From DMER64 sp964542305 (GTDB taxonomy: Bacteria; Bacteroidota; Bacteroidia; Bacteroidales; UBA932): a stretch of 64,000 bases of DNA. Shown here one piece after another: positions 52,183-59,832 of the stretch; the first letter of the stretch is position 1; each line of letters starts with the position of its first letter. Made by a program: the position numbers and the translations under genes. The notes below the pieces were generated by a model. It worked only from the letters and a program-made list of their open reading frames with translations, was not told the origin of the DNA and did not search any database. Location: assembly GCA_964542305.1 (NCBI GenBank), contig CAZITX010000003.1, positions 1 to 64,000 on the forward strand. Direction: 5' to 3'.

Positions 52183-52491
52183 TCAAGAGATCTAAATTTA
52201 ACATATGTACAGTTTTCAGAACAAAAAAACGCACGTATTATATTGCAACTAATTTTTACAAACAAAAAGTCGTTAAAATTGGACATAAATCAAGCAGAAA
52301 ACAACAGTTTGTGCGTCGGAATAACCAACGTAACTGTATGCTTTATCTGACACTTATATATTTTCACCTTCAGAAACGCTGCAAACCATCCTGCCTTTGT
52401 GTCATATCCGGACTCTGGCAGATATTTTGTATCTTTAATGATCGTACTACATGTGCAAGCGTGCACAATATTAAATATTTAACCTATACCA
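52183..52491. promoter_or_regulatory. divergent intergenic region with inverted repeat TGTGCA-N4-TGCACA at 52452-52467
   Basis: This 309-bp gap between the kinase and the DUF2249 gene has no credible gene. Near the plus-strand gene are a degenerate -7 box TATCTTTA (52430-52437) and a perfect 6-4-6 inverted repeat (52452-52467), about 24 bp before the ATG at 52492. The spacing resembles CRP/FNR-family operators, though the half-sites differ from the classic ones. Confidence 0.45.
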
Positions 52492-53181
52492 ATGGAAAAA
52501 GACTGGTTACAAAATAAAGATACTTTCCCTGAATTTGATGTCAGGCCTATAAAAGGGAATTTTCTGCCTGCTATTATCAAAAAAGCCAAGGCGGTAGAAA
52601 AGAACGGCGGGATCATTATCATTCAGAATTTCGAACCCATTCCTCTTTACGGATCCATGAAGAACCTGGGATTTGAGTATTACACAGAGAAAAAGGAAGA
52701 AGGACTTTATTACAGTTATTTCTTCCGGAAGGAAATCCTGGAGAAAGCAGATGAAGAACTTCCTCTCAAACCCATAGTCATGCCGCGTTATGCCGAGATT
52801 GATCCCGCGCTGGCCGGTTTGACGGTAAATTTCTGGAAAAATATATGGGACAAAGAAAATCCGGCCATTGAACTTAAATACAAACTGTTGTTGTCTTTAA
52901 CAAATGCCGTGGGAGCCGGAAGGATCAGGCAGGCTACCCGGGAATTGGTAAAAGCATATCACATTGGTATCCGTTCAGAACAACTTGACGAGGTGTTTGC
53001 CCTGATCATATGGAATCAGGGGATAGGTCATTTTTCTTCTGAAATTGTCCAATCCTCCCTGTTCAAAGCCTACCGGCTGATCAAAGAAATGGAAAAATCA
53101 GGAAAAACCCATAGCGAGATAATGGCCGTTATGACAGAAAAATTCAGCGAAAAGAACCCCGAAACAGGATTTAACAATTAA
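52492..53181 (+). CDS. DUF2249 and AhpD/carboxymuconolactone decarboxylase-like fusion
   Basis: The 229-aa protein begins with a DUF2249 module (FDVRPIKGNFLPAIIKKAKAVEKNGGIIIIQNFEPIPLYGSMKNLGFEYY). A helical C-terminal part follows (LKYKLLLSLTNAVGAGRIRQATRELVKAYHIGIRSEQLDEVFALIIWNQG), resembling AhpD-like alkylhydroperoxidases. The CxxC of true AhpD is absent: the equivalent stretch reads AVGAGRIRQ. DUF2249 proteins are often linked to nitrogen-oxide or oxidative stress. It is the first gene of an apparent operon with the exported superoxide dismutase (12-bp gap) and GH15 (17-bp gap). Confidence 0.65.
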   Translation: MEKDWLQNKDTFPEFDVRPIKGNFLPAIIKKAKAVEKNGGIIIIQNFEPIPLYGSMKNLGFEYYTEKKEEGLYYSYFFRKEILEKADEELPLKPIVMPRYAEIDPALAGLTVNFWKNIWDKENPAIELKYKLLLSLTNAVGAGRIRQATRELVKAYHIGIRSEQLDEVFALIIWNQGIGHFSSEIVQSSLFKAYRLIKEMEKSGKTHSEIMAVMTEKFSEKNPETGFNN

Positions 53182-53193
53182 ATACTTACAATT

Positions 53194-53898
53194 ATGAAAA
53201 CACTACTATTAACATTTAGCCTTGTCCTGGCAGGATTGCTGGGCAAGCCATATGCCCTGAATGCACAAATTACATCCCAGAGTTTTGTTTTTCAAAACCT
53301 TCCGTATGATTACGATGCATTGGAACCATATATTGACGCAACCACCATGGAAATCCATTATTCCCGTCACCACAGGGCATATTACAACAACTTTTTGAAT
53401 GCCGTTAAAGGCACTGAATTGGAAAAAATGGCCATTGAAGACATTTTTGCCAACATAAGCACTTATTCCCCTGCAGTAAGAAACAACGGAGGCGGTTATT
53501 ACAATCACACCTTGTTCTGGGCAAACATGACCCCGGAAACAGGGGGAAATCCTTCCGGAAAACTGGAAAAAGCCCTGGAAAAAGAATTCGGGTCTATAGA
53601 AGCCTTTAAAGAACTTTTTTCTAAGGCAGGAGCCACCCGTTTTGGAAGCGGCTGGGCGTGGCTGAGCCTGGATGGTGAGGGCAATCTTTTTGTCAGCTCT
53701 ACACCAAATCAGGACAATCCGTTGATGGATGTAACCGAACAACGGGGTATTCCGCTCTTGGCCATGGATGTATGGGAGCATGCTTATTATTTGAAATACC
53801 AGAACAAAAGAGCCGACTATATTAAAGCTTTTTGGAATGTGATCAACTGGAAAGAAGTAGAAACAAGGTACGAAAAAGCACTAAAACAATTAAAATAA
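53194..53898 (+). CDS. exported superoxide dismutase (Mn-type signature)
   Basis: The 234-aa protein has an N-terminal signal peptide (TLLLTFSLVLAGLLGKPYALNA), unusual for this enzyme in Gram-negative anaerobes. The metal ligands are present: EIHYSRHHRAYYNN, YYNHTLFW and DVWEHAYY. GGGYYNH and STPNQDNPLM carry the Gly and Gln positions typical of Mn rather than Fe enzymes. It should remove superoxide in the periplasm. Operon neighbours suggest a general stress role. Confidence 0.88.
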   Translation: MKTLLLTFSLVLAGLLGKPYALNAQITSQSFVFQNLPYDYDALEPYIDATTMEIHYSRHHRAYYNNFLNAVKGTELEKMAIEDIFANISTYSPAVRNNGGGYYNHTLFWANMTPETGGNPSGKLEKALEKEFGSIEAFKELFSKAGATRFGSGWAWLSLDGEGNLFVSSTPNQDNPLMDVTEQRGIPLLAMDVWEHAYYLKYQNKRADYIKAFWNVINWKEVETRYEKALKQLK

Positions 53899-53915
53899 GC
53901 ATCTGAAGAAATTTT

Positions 53916-55712
53916 ATGGGATATCTGGACTATGGCGCCGTTGGAAATTGCCGTTCAGCGGCGCTTATTTCAAAAGAAGGCAGTATAGACTGGTTTTGTT
54001 TCCCGGACTTTGATTCACCTTCCATATTTTCCAGGATCCTGGATCAAAAAAAGGGAGGTCATTTTGCATTTGTAGTTGACGGGCCCCTTGAGATTTCTCA
54101 GGAATACGTCAAACACACCAACATCCTGTCCACCACATATACTACAAAAGAAGGTGTCTTTCAGGTAGTGGACTTCATGCCCCGGTTCAAGATCGGGGAA
54201 ATGAACAGTTATTACCTGCCTCCCGAACTTTACAGGATGGTCCGTCTAATAAGCGGAACGCCGCGTTTTCGTGTACAATACAAACCTGTTTTCCATTATG
54301 GCAAGGACAAAGTGGAACACCGTTGCGGCAAAACGTATGTCAAGACAGTTGACAGGAAAAACAGCCGGAATGCCATCTATTTGTACTCCAACCTGGACTA
54401 CGATCTTATATTGAACGAAAAAACCATAGAACTTCAGGAAGATGCTTTCCTGATGATTTCCTACAATCAGAAACTCATAAAGATATCCCAATCAAGGGTA
54501 GAACTTGAGTACAACCGTACCCTGGTTTACTGGCTGGACTGGACCAACCGGTCCAAAAAATTTGATAGCTTTAATAAAGAGATAGAGCGTAGCATGCTTA
54601 TCCTTAAGCTTTTGTCTTACCAAAGATCCGGAGCCGTATTGGCGGCTCTGACTACAAGTATTCCGGAAGTTATTGGCAGGGATCGTAACTGGGATTACCG
54701 CTTCTGCTGGTTGCGGGATGCTTCCATGTCAATAAAAACCCTGGTTACCTTGGGACATAAAGGAGCAGCCAAACGTTTTATGGAATTCATCAAGAGTATT
54801 TTGAAGTCCAAGGACGAGAGTTTCCAGATCATGTACGGCATCCGCGGAGAAAGGAACCTTAAGGAAAAAACCCTTCCTTATCTTAACGGCTTTGCCGGAT
54901 CCAAACCGGTCCGTATAGGAAATGCCGCTTTTTCCCAGAAACAAAACGATTCCCTGGGTTACCTTATGGACATGATATATCATTATTACCTGTATTTCCC
55001 GGGTACGCTGGATGAAATTGAAGAAATGTGGGAAGTGGTCAAAGGCATTGTCAAGACAGTGGTATCTCAGTGGCGCGAGCCTGATAACGGTATTTGGGAA
55101 ATCCGCGGGGAACGTAAACATTTTGTGATCTCAAAAGTTATGTGCTGGGTCGCCATGGACCGGGCGGTTAGTATTGCTCAATTGCTTGACGAACCCGGAT
55201 ACGTGGAAAAATGGAGCGGTATTGCACGTCAGATAAGGGAAGAGGCTTTGGAAAAAGGCTGGAAAGAATCCATCGGCAGTTTCTCCCAGGCTTACGAAAA
55301 CTCGGATCTGGATGCTTCGCTGTTGCTTATGGAAGATTACGGGTTTATCAGCGCTGAAGATCCTCGTTTTGTAAAAACTGTACATGCCATTGAACAGGGA
55401 TTGATGCACAACGGTCTTCTTTTCCGCTACCGGAACCACGACGGGCTGGGGATCCCCTCCTCGGCTTTCACAATATGTAATTTCTGGTTGGTCAAGGCAC
55501 TTTTCAGGATCGGCAGGCAGGAGGAAGCACGCTCCATGTTCGAGCGTTTGCTGACCTTTTCCAATCACCTGATGCTTTTCAGTGAAGACCTTGATTTTTA
55601 CACGGGTGAACAATTGGGCAATTACCCCCAGGCTTATTCCCATCTGGCTATCATAGAGACGGCCAGGCTTTTTGCCGAGGAAAAGACGCTCTCGCGCTTT
55701 CTGCGTCCCTGA
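53916..55712 (+). CDS. GH15-family glycosidase (glucoamylase/trehalase-like)
   Basis: The 598-aa cytoplasmic protein has an N-terminal beta domain (LDYGAVGNCRSAALISKEGSIDWFCFPDFDSPSIFSRIL) and an (alpha/alpha)6 barrel. The barrel carries RDRNWDYRFCWLRDAS, GSKPVRIGNAAFSQKQNDSLG, DNGIWEIRGERKHFVISKVMCWVAMDRA (candidate acid Glu) and GEQLGNYPQAYSHLAII (candidate base Glu). Bacterial GH15 proteins hydrolyse alpha-glucans or trehalose. Convergence on the trehalose synthase gene favours a trehalose link, by inference. Its TGA stop and the OtsAB stop abut in the palindrome TGATCA. Confidence 0.88.
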   Translation: MGYLDYGAVGNCRSAALISKEGSIDWFCFPDFDSPSIFSRILDQKKGGHFAFVVDGPLEISQEYVKHTNILSTTYTTKEGVFQVVDFMPRFKIGEMNSYYLPPELYRMVRLISGTPRFRVQYKPVFHYGKDKVEHRCGKTYVKTVDRKNSRNAIYLYSNLDYDLILNEKTIELQEDAFLMISYNQKLIKISQSRVELEYNRTLVYWLDWTNRSKKFDSFNKEIERSMLILKLLSYQRSGAVLAALTTSIPEVIGRDRNWDYRFCWLRDASMSIKTLVTLGHKGAAKRFMEFIKSILKSKDESFQIMYGIRGERNLKEKTLPYLNGFAGSKPVRIGNAAFSQKQNDSLGYLMDMIYHYYLYFPGTLDEIEEMWEVVKGIVKTVVSQWREPDNGIWEIRGERKHFVISKVMCWVAMDRAVSIAQLLDEPGYVEKWSGIARQIREEALEKGWKESIGSFSQAYENSDLDASLLLMEDYGFISAEDPRFVKTVHAIEQGLMHNGLLFRYRNHDGLGIPSSAFTICNFWLVKALFRIGRQEEARSMFERLLTFSNHLMLFSEDLDFYTGEQLGNYPQAYSHLAIIETARLFAEEKTLSRFLRP

Positions 55713-57881
55713 TCACCTGCTGAGCTTTCTCAGGAAAGGAATGACTTCTTCCTGGGACAGCATATAATATTTTGCCCTTTCCGAGACCGAGCCAATCTTG
55801 ATGGTGTGTGCGCGTTTGGGCAGTGCCCTGAAGGTATCTTCATCGGTCACATCGTCTCCCAGTGCCAGAATAAAATCGTACCTGTCTTTTCTCAACAACC
55901 GCTTTGCCTCGGATCCCTTGGAGAACACCGGTGGTTTGATTTCCACGATCTTGTTCCCCTGCATGATTTGCAGATTTTGGCGCGTACAGGGCCCTATTAA
56001 CGCATTAACCAATTGCTGTGCGCGGAGCGAAGCCATCCAGGCGTCTACATTGCGGTAATGCCATACCAGGGCGGTTTCCTTAACTTCCAGCGTAGAATTG
56101 GGCGTTTTGTCCAGAAAAGACTGGATGATCTCCATAATCTCCCGGTTCCAGGTAAACGGCTCTTCAATGCGGTGCCAGATCCCTTTTTCCTTGTAAAATG
56201 CCCCGTGTTCAGCAGCCATATCTACTGGCAGGGCTCCCATCCATTCTTCCAGTGTTGTGTGATCCCTTCCGCTGCTAATAACCACTTTGTTCTTCGTATC
56301 CGCAGCTAGATGTTCAAGGATTTCCACTATTTCAGGGGTCGGGTAGGCATCCTCCGGCTTCTTTTTAAACGGAGACAACGTGCCGTCATAATCCAGAATT
56401 ATGAGTCGTTTGGTCGCTCTTTTGTAGGAACGTCGGATACGGGCAATATTGGTTCTGGTGATCTGTTTCATGTCATTTTCCAGGTTCTTCTTTCGAATGG
56501 CCAGCAATTGCTTCAGGAACAGATCTGCCCATTTGTCTACTGTGTTGACAGACACCACTTTCTGCATTCGTTTTAATGCCTGTATTTGTTCTTTTTCTGG
56601 CATTTTGAGGGCTGTCTGCAAGGCGTTGCTTATTTGGTTTACATCGTTAGGGTTAATAACCAGTGAATCTGATAATTCCGTTGAGGCACCTGCCATTTCA
56701 CTTAAGATCAAAACGCCGGGATTGTTCCTTTTGGTAGCCACATATTCTTTGGCTACCAGGTTCATACCATCCCGCAGGGGTGAAACCAGGGCAATATCGG
56801 CTATGTAGTACAAGGCAACCAGTTCTTCAAAAGCCAGTCCATGATAAAAATAATGAATGGGAGTCCAGTTGAGCGTAGAATACCTGCCGTTAATTGCCCC
56901 GATGGCTTCATCAATGTTTTTCTTCAACTTGGCATAACGGACCACGTTGCTCCTGGAGGGAACCACGACCATGGCCAATGAAACCTTTTCGTGAAATTCG
57001 GGGTTTTCATCCAGGAAACGTTCAAATCCCTTAAGCCGGTGCATGATCCCTTTGCTGTAATCCAGCCGGTCAACAGATAAGATCAGTTTGTAATTGCCGT
57101 ATTCCTTACGAAGCCTGTCGGCGTTCTTTTTGACTTCAGGGTTTTCTATGGCATTGTGGTACATTTGATAATTGATGCCCATAGGCAACGAATCCACCTG
57201 TATCAGGCGGTTTCCCTGCAACACCTTGTCCAGATCAAACTGAAGGCCCATAACACGTTCCACCGTACTCACAAAGTGCCTCATGTACCCGTGTGTATGA
57301 AAAGCGATCATGTCTGCTCCCAGTAATCCGTTCAGGATATCGGCACGTTCTGGCAGGATCCGGAACAGTTCATAGGAAGGAAACGGAATGTGATGAAAAT
57401 ACCCGATGTTCAGACCATCTTTGGCATCCCGCAACATTTTGGGTAATAACATAAGCTGGTAATCGTGCACCCAGATTATGTCGCCGGACTGAGCCATCTC
57501 GCTCGTTTTGTCACTGAAAAGCCGGTTTACCTCCCGGTATGCATCCCAGTAACGCGCCTCGTACTCTATGTACGTATAAAAATAATGACACAACGGCCAG
57601 ATGGTGCTGTTACTGTACCCTTCATAATAATTCTGGATCTGATCATCCGTAAGAAACACCGGATGGAAATGCATCTCTTCCAACTGGCGCGTAATCTCTG
57701 CGATTTCCTGCGGATCATCCGTAAAGATACCCGGCCACCCCACCCAATGGGTTTCCACATCCGTTTCCAACGAAGAAAGTCCTGTTGCCAGACCCCCTTC
57801 ACTCCTTATCATGGTTATGTTACCGTCATCCCCTTTCTGTACCCGTACAGGGAGGCGGTTCGCTATAATAATTAATTTCAT
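55713..57881 (-). CDS. otsAB: bifunctional trehalose-6-phosphate synthase/phosphatase
   Basis: The 722-aa protein joins a GT20 synthase with a HAD phosphatase. Synthase: IIIANRLPVRVQKGD, WPGIF, IWVHDYQLMLLPKMLR, VDRLDYSKGI, LVSPLRDGMNLVAKEYVA. Phosphatase: LIILDYDGTLSPF, SSGRD, LALGDDVTDEDTF. It makes trehalose from UDP-glucose and glucose-6-phosphate in two steps. Fusion of this kind is common in Bacteroidota. The ATG at 57881 (MKLIII) is preferred to a start at 57908 that would lie within the promoter. Confidence 0.95.
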   Translation of the reverse strand: MKLIIIANRLPVRVQKGDDGNITMIRSEGGLATGLSSLETDVETHWVGWPGIFTDDPQEIAEITRQLEEMHFHPVFLTDDQIQNYYEGYSNSTIWPLCHYFYTYIEYEARYWDAYREVNRLFSDKTSEMAQSGDIIWVHDYQLMLLPKMLRDAKDGLNIGYFHHIPFPSYELFRILPERADILNGLLGADMIAFHTHGYMRHFVSTVERVMGLQFDLDKVLQGNRLIQVDSLPMGINYQMYHNAIENPEVKKNADRLRKEYGNYKLILSVDRLDYSKGIMHRLKGFERFLDENPEFHEKVSLAMVVVPSRSNVVRYAKLKKNIDEAIGAINGRYSTLNWTPIHYFYHGLAFEELVALYYIADIALVSPLRDGMNLVAKEYVATKRNNPGVLILSEMAGASTELSDSLVINPNDVNQISNALQTALKMPEKEQIQALKRMQKVVSVNTVDKWADLFLKQLLAIRKKNLENDMKQITRTNIARIRRSYKRATKRLIILDYDGTLSPFKKKPEDAYPTPEIVEILEHLAADTKNKVVISSGRDHTTLEEWMGALPVDMAAEHGAFYKEKGIWHRIEEPFTWNREIMEIIQSFLDKTPNSTLEVKETALVWHYRNVDAWMASLRAQQLVNALIGPCTRQNLQIMQGNKIVEIKPPVFSKGSEAKRLLRKDRYDFILALGDDVTDEDTFRALPKRAHTIKIGSVSERAKYYMLSQEEVIPFLRKLSR

Positions 57882-57897
57882 TGCTTTGTGTCTATCG

Positions 57898-57905
57898 CAA
57901 AAATA
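57898..57905 (-). promoter_or_regulatory. -7 box TATTTTTG for otsAB
   Basis: The consensus minus-strand box is 16 nt before the ATG, in the 59-bp gap shared with tRNA-Pro. Confidence 0.45.
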
Positions 57906-57918
57906 CAAAAAAAATCCC

Positions 57919-57926
57919 TATCTTCG
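57919..57926 (+). promoter_or_regulatory. -7-like box TATCTTCG for tRNA-Pro
   Basis: One mismatch to TAnnTTTG, 14 nt before the tRNA. No -33 TTTG at the usual distance. Confidence 0.4.
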
Positions 57927-57940
57927 CCGCCCTAAAGTCT

Positions 57941-58014
57941 CGGGGTGTAGCGCAGTTGGTTAGCGTTCCTGCTTTGGGAGCAGGGGGTCGCCCGTTCGAG
58001 TCGGGCCACCCCGA
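57941..58014 (+). tRNA. tRNA-Pro (anticodon TGG)
   Basis: CGGGGTG pairs with CACCCCG. The anticodon arm is CCTGC-TTTGGGA-GCAGG with TGG. The T arm has CCCGTTCGAGTCGGG. 74 nt, CCA not encoded. A copy of the AAATGGAGTTTG repeat begins 6 bp downstream. Confidence 0.96.
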
Positions 58015-58020
58015 CTTTTC

Positions 58021-58073
58021 AAATGGAGTTTGTTGCGCCACAAACCTACATAGGTGCGCCACAAACTCCATTT
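58021..58073. repeat. 53-bp AAATGGAGTTTG element with 13-bp inverted ends
   Basis: AAATGGAGTTTGT (58021-58033) is inverted at 58061-58073. Inside, TGCGCCACAAAC occurs twice with a 21-bp offset (58034 and 58055), repeating the 21-22-bp phasing of the 46.6-kb array on the opposite strand. It lies between tRNA-Pro and a fimbrillin-like pseudogene. Confidence 0.7.
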
Positions 58074-58363
58074 TTTATCTTTTGTTTTTTACTTGTAGTA
58101 CTGCCAACCGCCTGCAATTTTCACGAATCTCCTGATCCCGGACAAACTTCTGTCGGATCCATAAATGTAACCGCATCAACAGATGAGCCGGAAACCAAAA
58201 TAATTCTTTCCGGCTACCGGCCAACAACGCGGCATTCACGGCCCAAAACTCGGCAAAAAATTCGGCATTTACAGGGTCCATGTACTGGGGAACAACCTCC
58301 ACAGAACATACTTTCTACGCCTATTATCCCTGTGATGAAGGGTATGCGGGAGGTGGTAAGTAA
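58074..58363 (+). pseudogene. truncated, frameshifted fimbrillin/FISUMP-type lipoprotein gene
   Basis: The first frame gives a lipoprotein signal (IFCFLLVVLPTAC) and DEPETKIILSG. The second frame gives AAFTAQNSAKNSAFTGSMYWG and HTFYAYYPCDEGYAG. Both match the intact protein at 46726 (PETKTTLSG, EFTAQTSAKSSAFTGTMFWG, HHFYAYYPYNSAYEG). About 25 codons between the two parts are missing and the frame changes. The 3' end is cut off where the MITE-like element starts at 58348; the 5' end meets the repeat at 58021-58073, so its own start codon and promoter may be lost. Confidence 0.8.
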
Positions 58364-58447
58364 CGGCGATATTACAAAAAACTTACAAAAATCTATCTAT
58401 TAGCGCATTAGAAGCTTGTTCGCATTTTCAGTCACTTACCACCTCCC
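58348..58447. repeat. MITE-like element 1 (100 bp, 14-bp perfect inverted ends)
   Basis: GGGAGGTGGTAAGT (58348-58361) is perfectly inverted at 58434-58447. The AT-rich interior has no gene. It interrupts the fimbrillin-like pseudogene. Confidence 0.7.
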
Positions 58448-58478
58448 ACGGTTTTTGCAGTTTTTTGGTGATTTTGGG

Positions 58479-58577
58479 GGGAGGTGGTAAGTTGCGGTTG
58501 TGGCATAATATTTTGTAACGTGTTATTATTGTGTAAGTTACAAACATTTTCGTTATTTCAGCTACTTACTACCCTCC
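58479..58577. repeat. MITE-like element 2 (99 bp, imperfect inverted ends)
   Basis: GGGAGGTGGTAAGT (58479-58492) is inverted at 58564-58577 with three mismatches. Length and end sequence match element 1, 31 bp away, and the right-hand subterminal sequence is also similar (CGCATTTTCAGTC versus CGTTATTTCAGCT). Confidence 0.65.
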
Positions 58578-58758
58578 AGCTAATCCCAATCAGCCTTTCC
58601 TCCCGGAGACCTCTTTACGGCTAAGAACGGAGCGCCTCGGCAAAAAGAAAGAGCGCCCCGTTTTTAGCCGTGAAGCGACCTTGAAGTTTAGCTGTTGCCG
58701 GGCATTGCTCCTTGCGGGAGTTCGTTGGTAGAGGGCGGTCGCTGACGCCACATGCGCT
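58578..58758. other. structured non-coding stretch
   Basis: No gene is seen. A 14-bp stem joins 58617-58630 to 58658-58671 (ACGGCTAA pairs with TTAGCCGT, AACGG with CCGTT). AGCGACC (58674-58680) pairs with GGTCGCT (58737-58743) around further short complementary runs. No T-run follows the stems, so an intrinsic terminator is doubtful; a small structured RNA or mobile-element remnant is possible. Confidence 0.4.
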
Positions 58759-59832
58759 CTACTTCTTGACCTCCAGGGTGATGATATTTTGGTTCTTACT
58801 ACGGGTGAATTCCACTTTTTCACAAAGCGCGTTAAGCATGGTTACCCGCATTTCGTGCTCTTCCTGTTCCAGGGGATTGTAAGGCTCGCCTTCCCGGGAA
58901 CATACCAGCAGCAATTTTTCGTCTTTTTCAGAATAGGACAATTCCAGCAGGATATTGGAGTGATCGGGTTGCATCTGCAGGACTTCTTCCGCCATGATCT
59001 GCAACCGGTTGCAGATTTTTGAAGGGATAACATGCTTTTCGCAGAAGAGAATCATCTCACCCTGCAGCCGGTACAGGTCAAAGAGCGGGCTGCTGATGAA
59101 AAATTGCAGGCTGCGCACCCGGTGAATGAAAGCTTTGGTTTTGGGCTTCAGCGGATTGTCAAATATCTGCGACGGGGTGCCTTCCTCATAGATAATGCCT
59201 TCGTCCATATAGAAGACCCGGCTGGAAATACTGCGGGCAAAATCCATTTCGTGCGTAACAATCATCATGGTCATGCCTTCACGCGCCAGACGGCGGATAA
59301 CGGCCAGCACCTCGCTGACCATCGTTGGATCCAACGCCGAGGTGGGTTCGTCAAAGAGTAAAATCTCGGGTTCCATGGCCAGGCAACGGGCAATGGCAAT
59401 ACGCTGCTGTTGCCCGCCCGACAACTCGTCGGGAAAATTGTAGGCTTTCTCGGCCAATCCAACCATTTTGAGCAACTCCATGGCCTTGCGGTCCGCCTCG
59501 GCCCGTTTCTTTTTCAAAAGGATCACCGGACCAAGCGTTAAATTCTCCAGGACGGTCAAGTGCGCATACAGGTTAAAGGATTGAAAAACCATGCCCATTT
59601 TGCGTCGGATGCGGGGCACGTCGGTCCCTTTTGCCAAAAGGGGTTCCCCTTCAATGAAAATCTCTCCGCCGGTGGGGGTTTCCAGCAAATTCAGACACCT
59701 CAGGAAAGTGCTTTTCCCTGTCCCTGAAGGACCGATCACGGAAATGACCTCTCCTTTTTTCACCTCTGCGTTAATATCTTTGAGAACTACCAGGTCCCCG
59801 AATTTCATGGATAAATGCCTAACCTCTATCAT
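58759..59832 (-). CDS. polar amino acid ABC transporter ATPase with C-terminal RsbW/HATPase-like extension
   Basis: The 357-aa protein starts with a GlnQ-type ATPase of about 240 residues: Walker A GPSGTGKST, Q-loop VFQSFNLYAHLTV, signature LSGGQQQR, Walker B ILLFDEPTSALD, H-loop THEMDFARSI. Another 115 residues follow: RLQIMAEEVLQMQ, ILLELSYSEKDEKLLLVCS, GEPYNPLEQEEHEM and ITLEVKK. Their order resembles RsbW/SpoIIAB-type histidine-kinase-like ATPase domains, though the N-box Asn and the DxGxG Asp are not obvious. The extension may be regulatory. Its start overlaps the receptor-permease stop by 4 bp. Confidence 0.88.
   Translation of the reverse strand: MIEVRHLSMKFGDLVVLKDINAEVKKGEVISVIGPSGTGKSTFLRCLNLLETPTGGEIFIEGEPLLAKGTDVPRIRRKMGMVFQSFNLYAHLTVLENLTLGPVILLKKKRAEADRKAMELLKMVGLAEKAYNFPDELSGGQQQRIAIARCLAMEPEILLFDEPTSALDPTMVSEVLAVIRRLAREGMTMMIVTHEMDFARSISSRVFYMDEGIIYEEGTPSQIFDNPLKPKTKAFIHRVRSLQFFISSPLFDLYRLQGEMILFCEKHVIPSKICNRLQIMAEEVLQMQPDHSNILLELSYSEKDEKLLLVCSREGEPYNPLEQEEHEMRVTMLNALCEKVEFTRSKNQNIITLEVKK

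Noticed and set aside
58023..58403. 126-codon plus-strand frame as an intact gene
   Set aside because: It starts inside a repeat and loses homology to its relatives after ETKIILSG; the homology continues in another frame, so it is a pseudogene.
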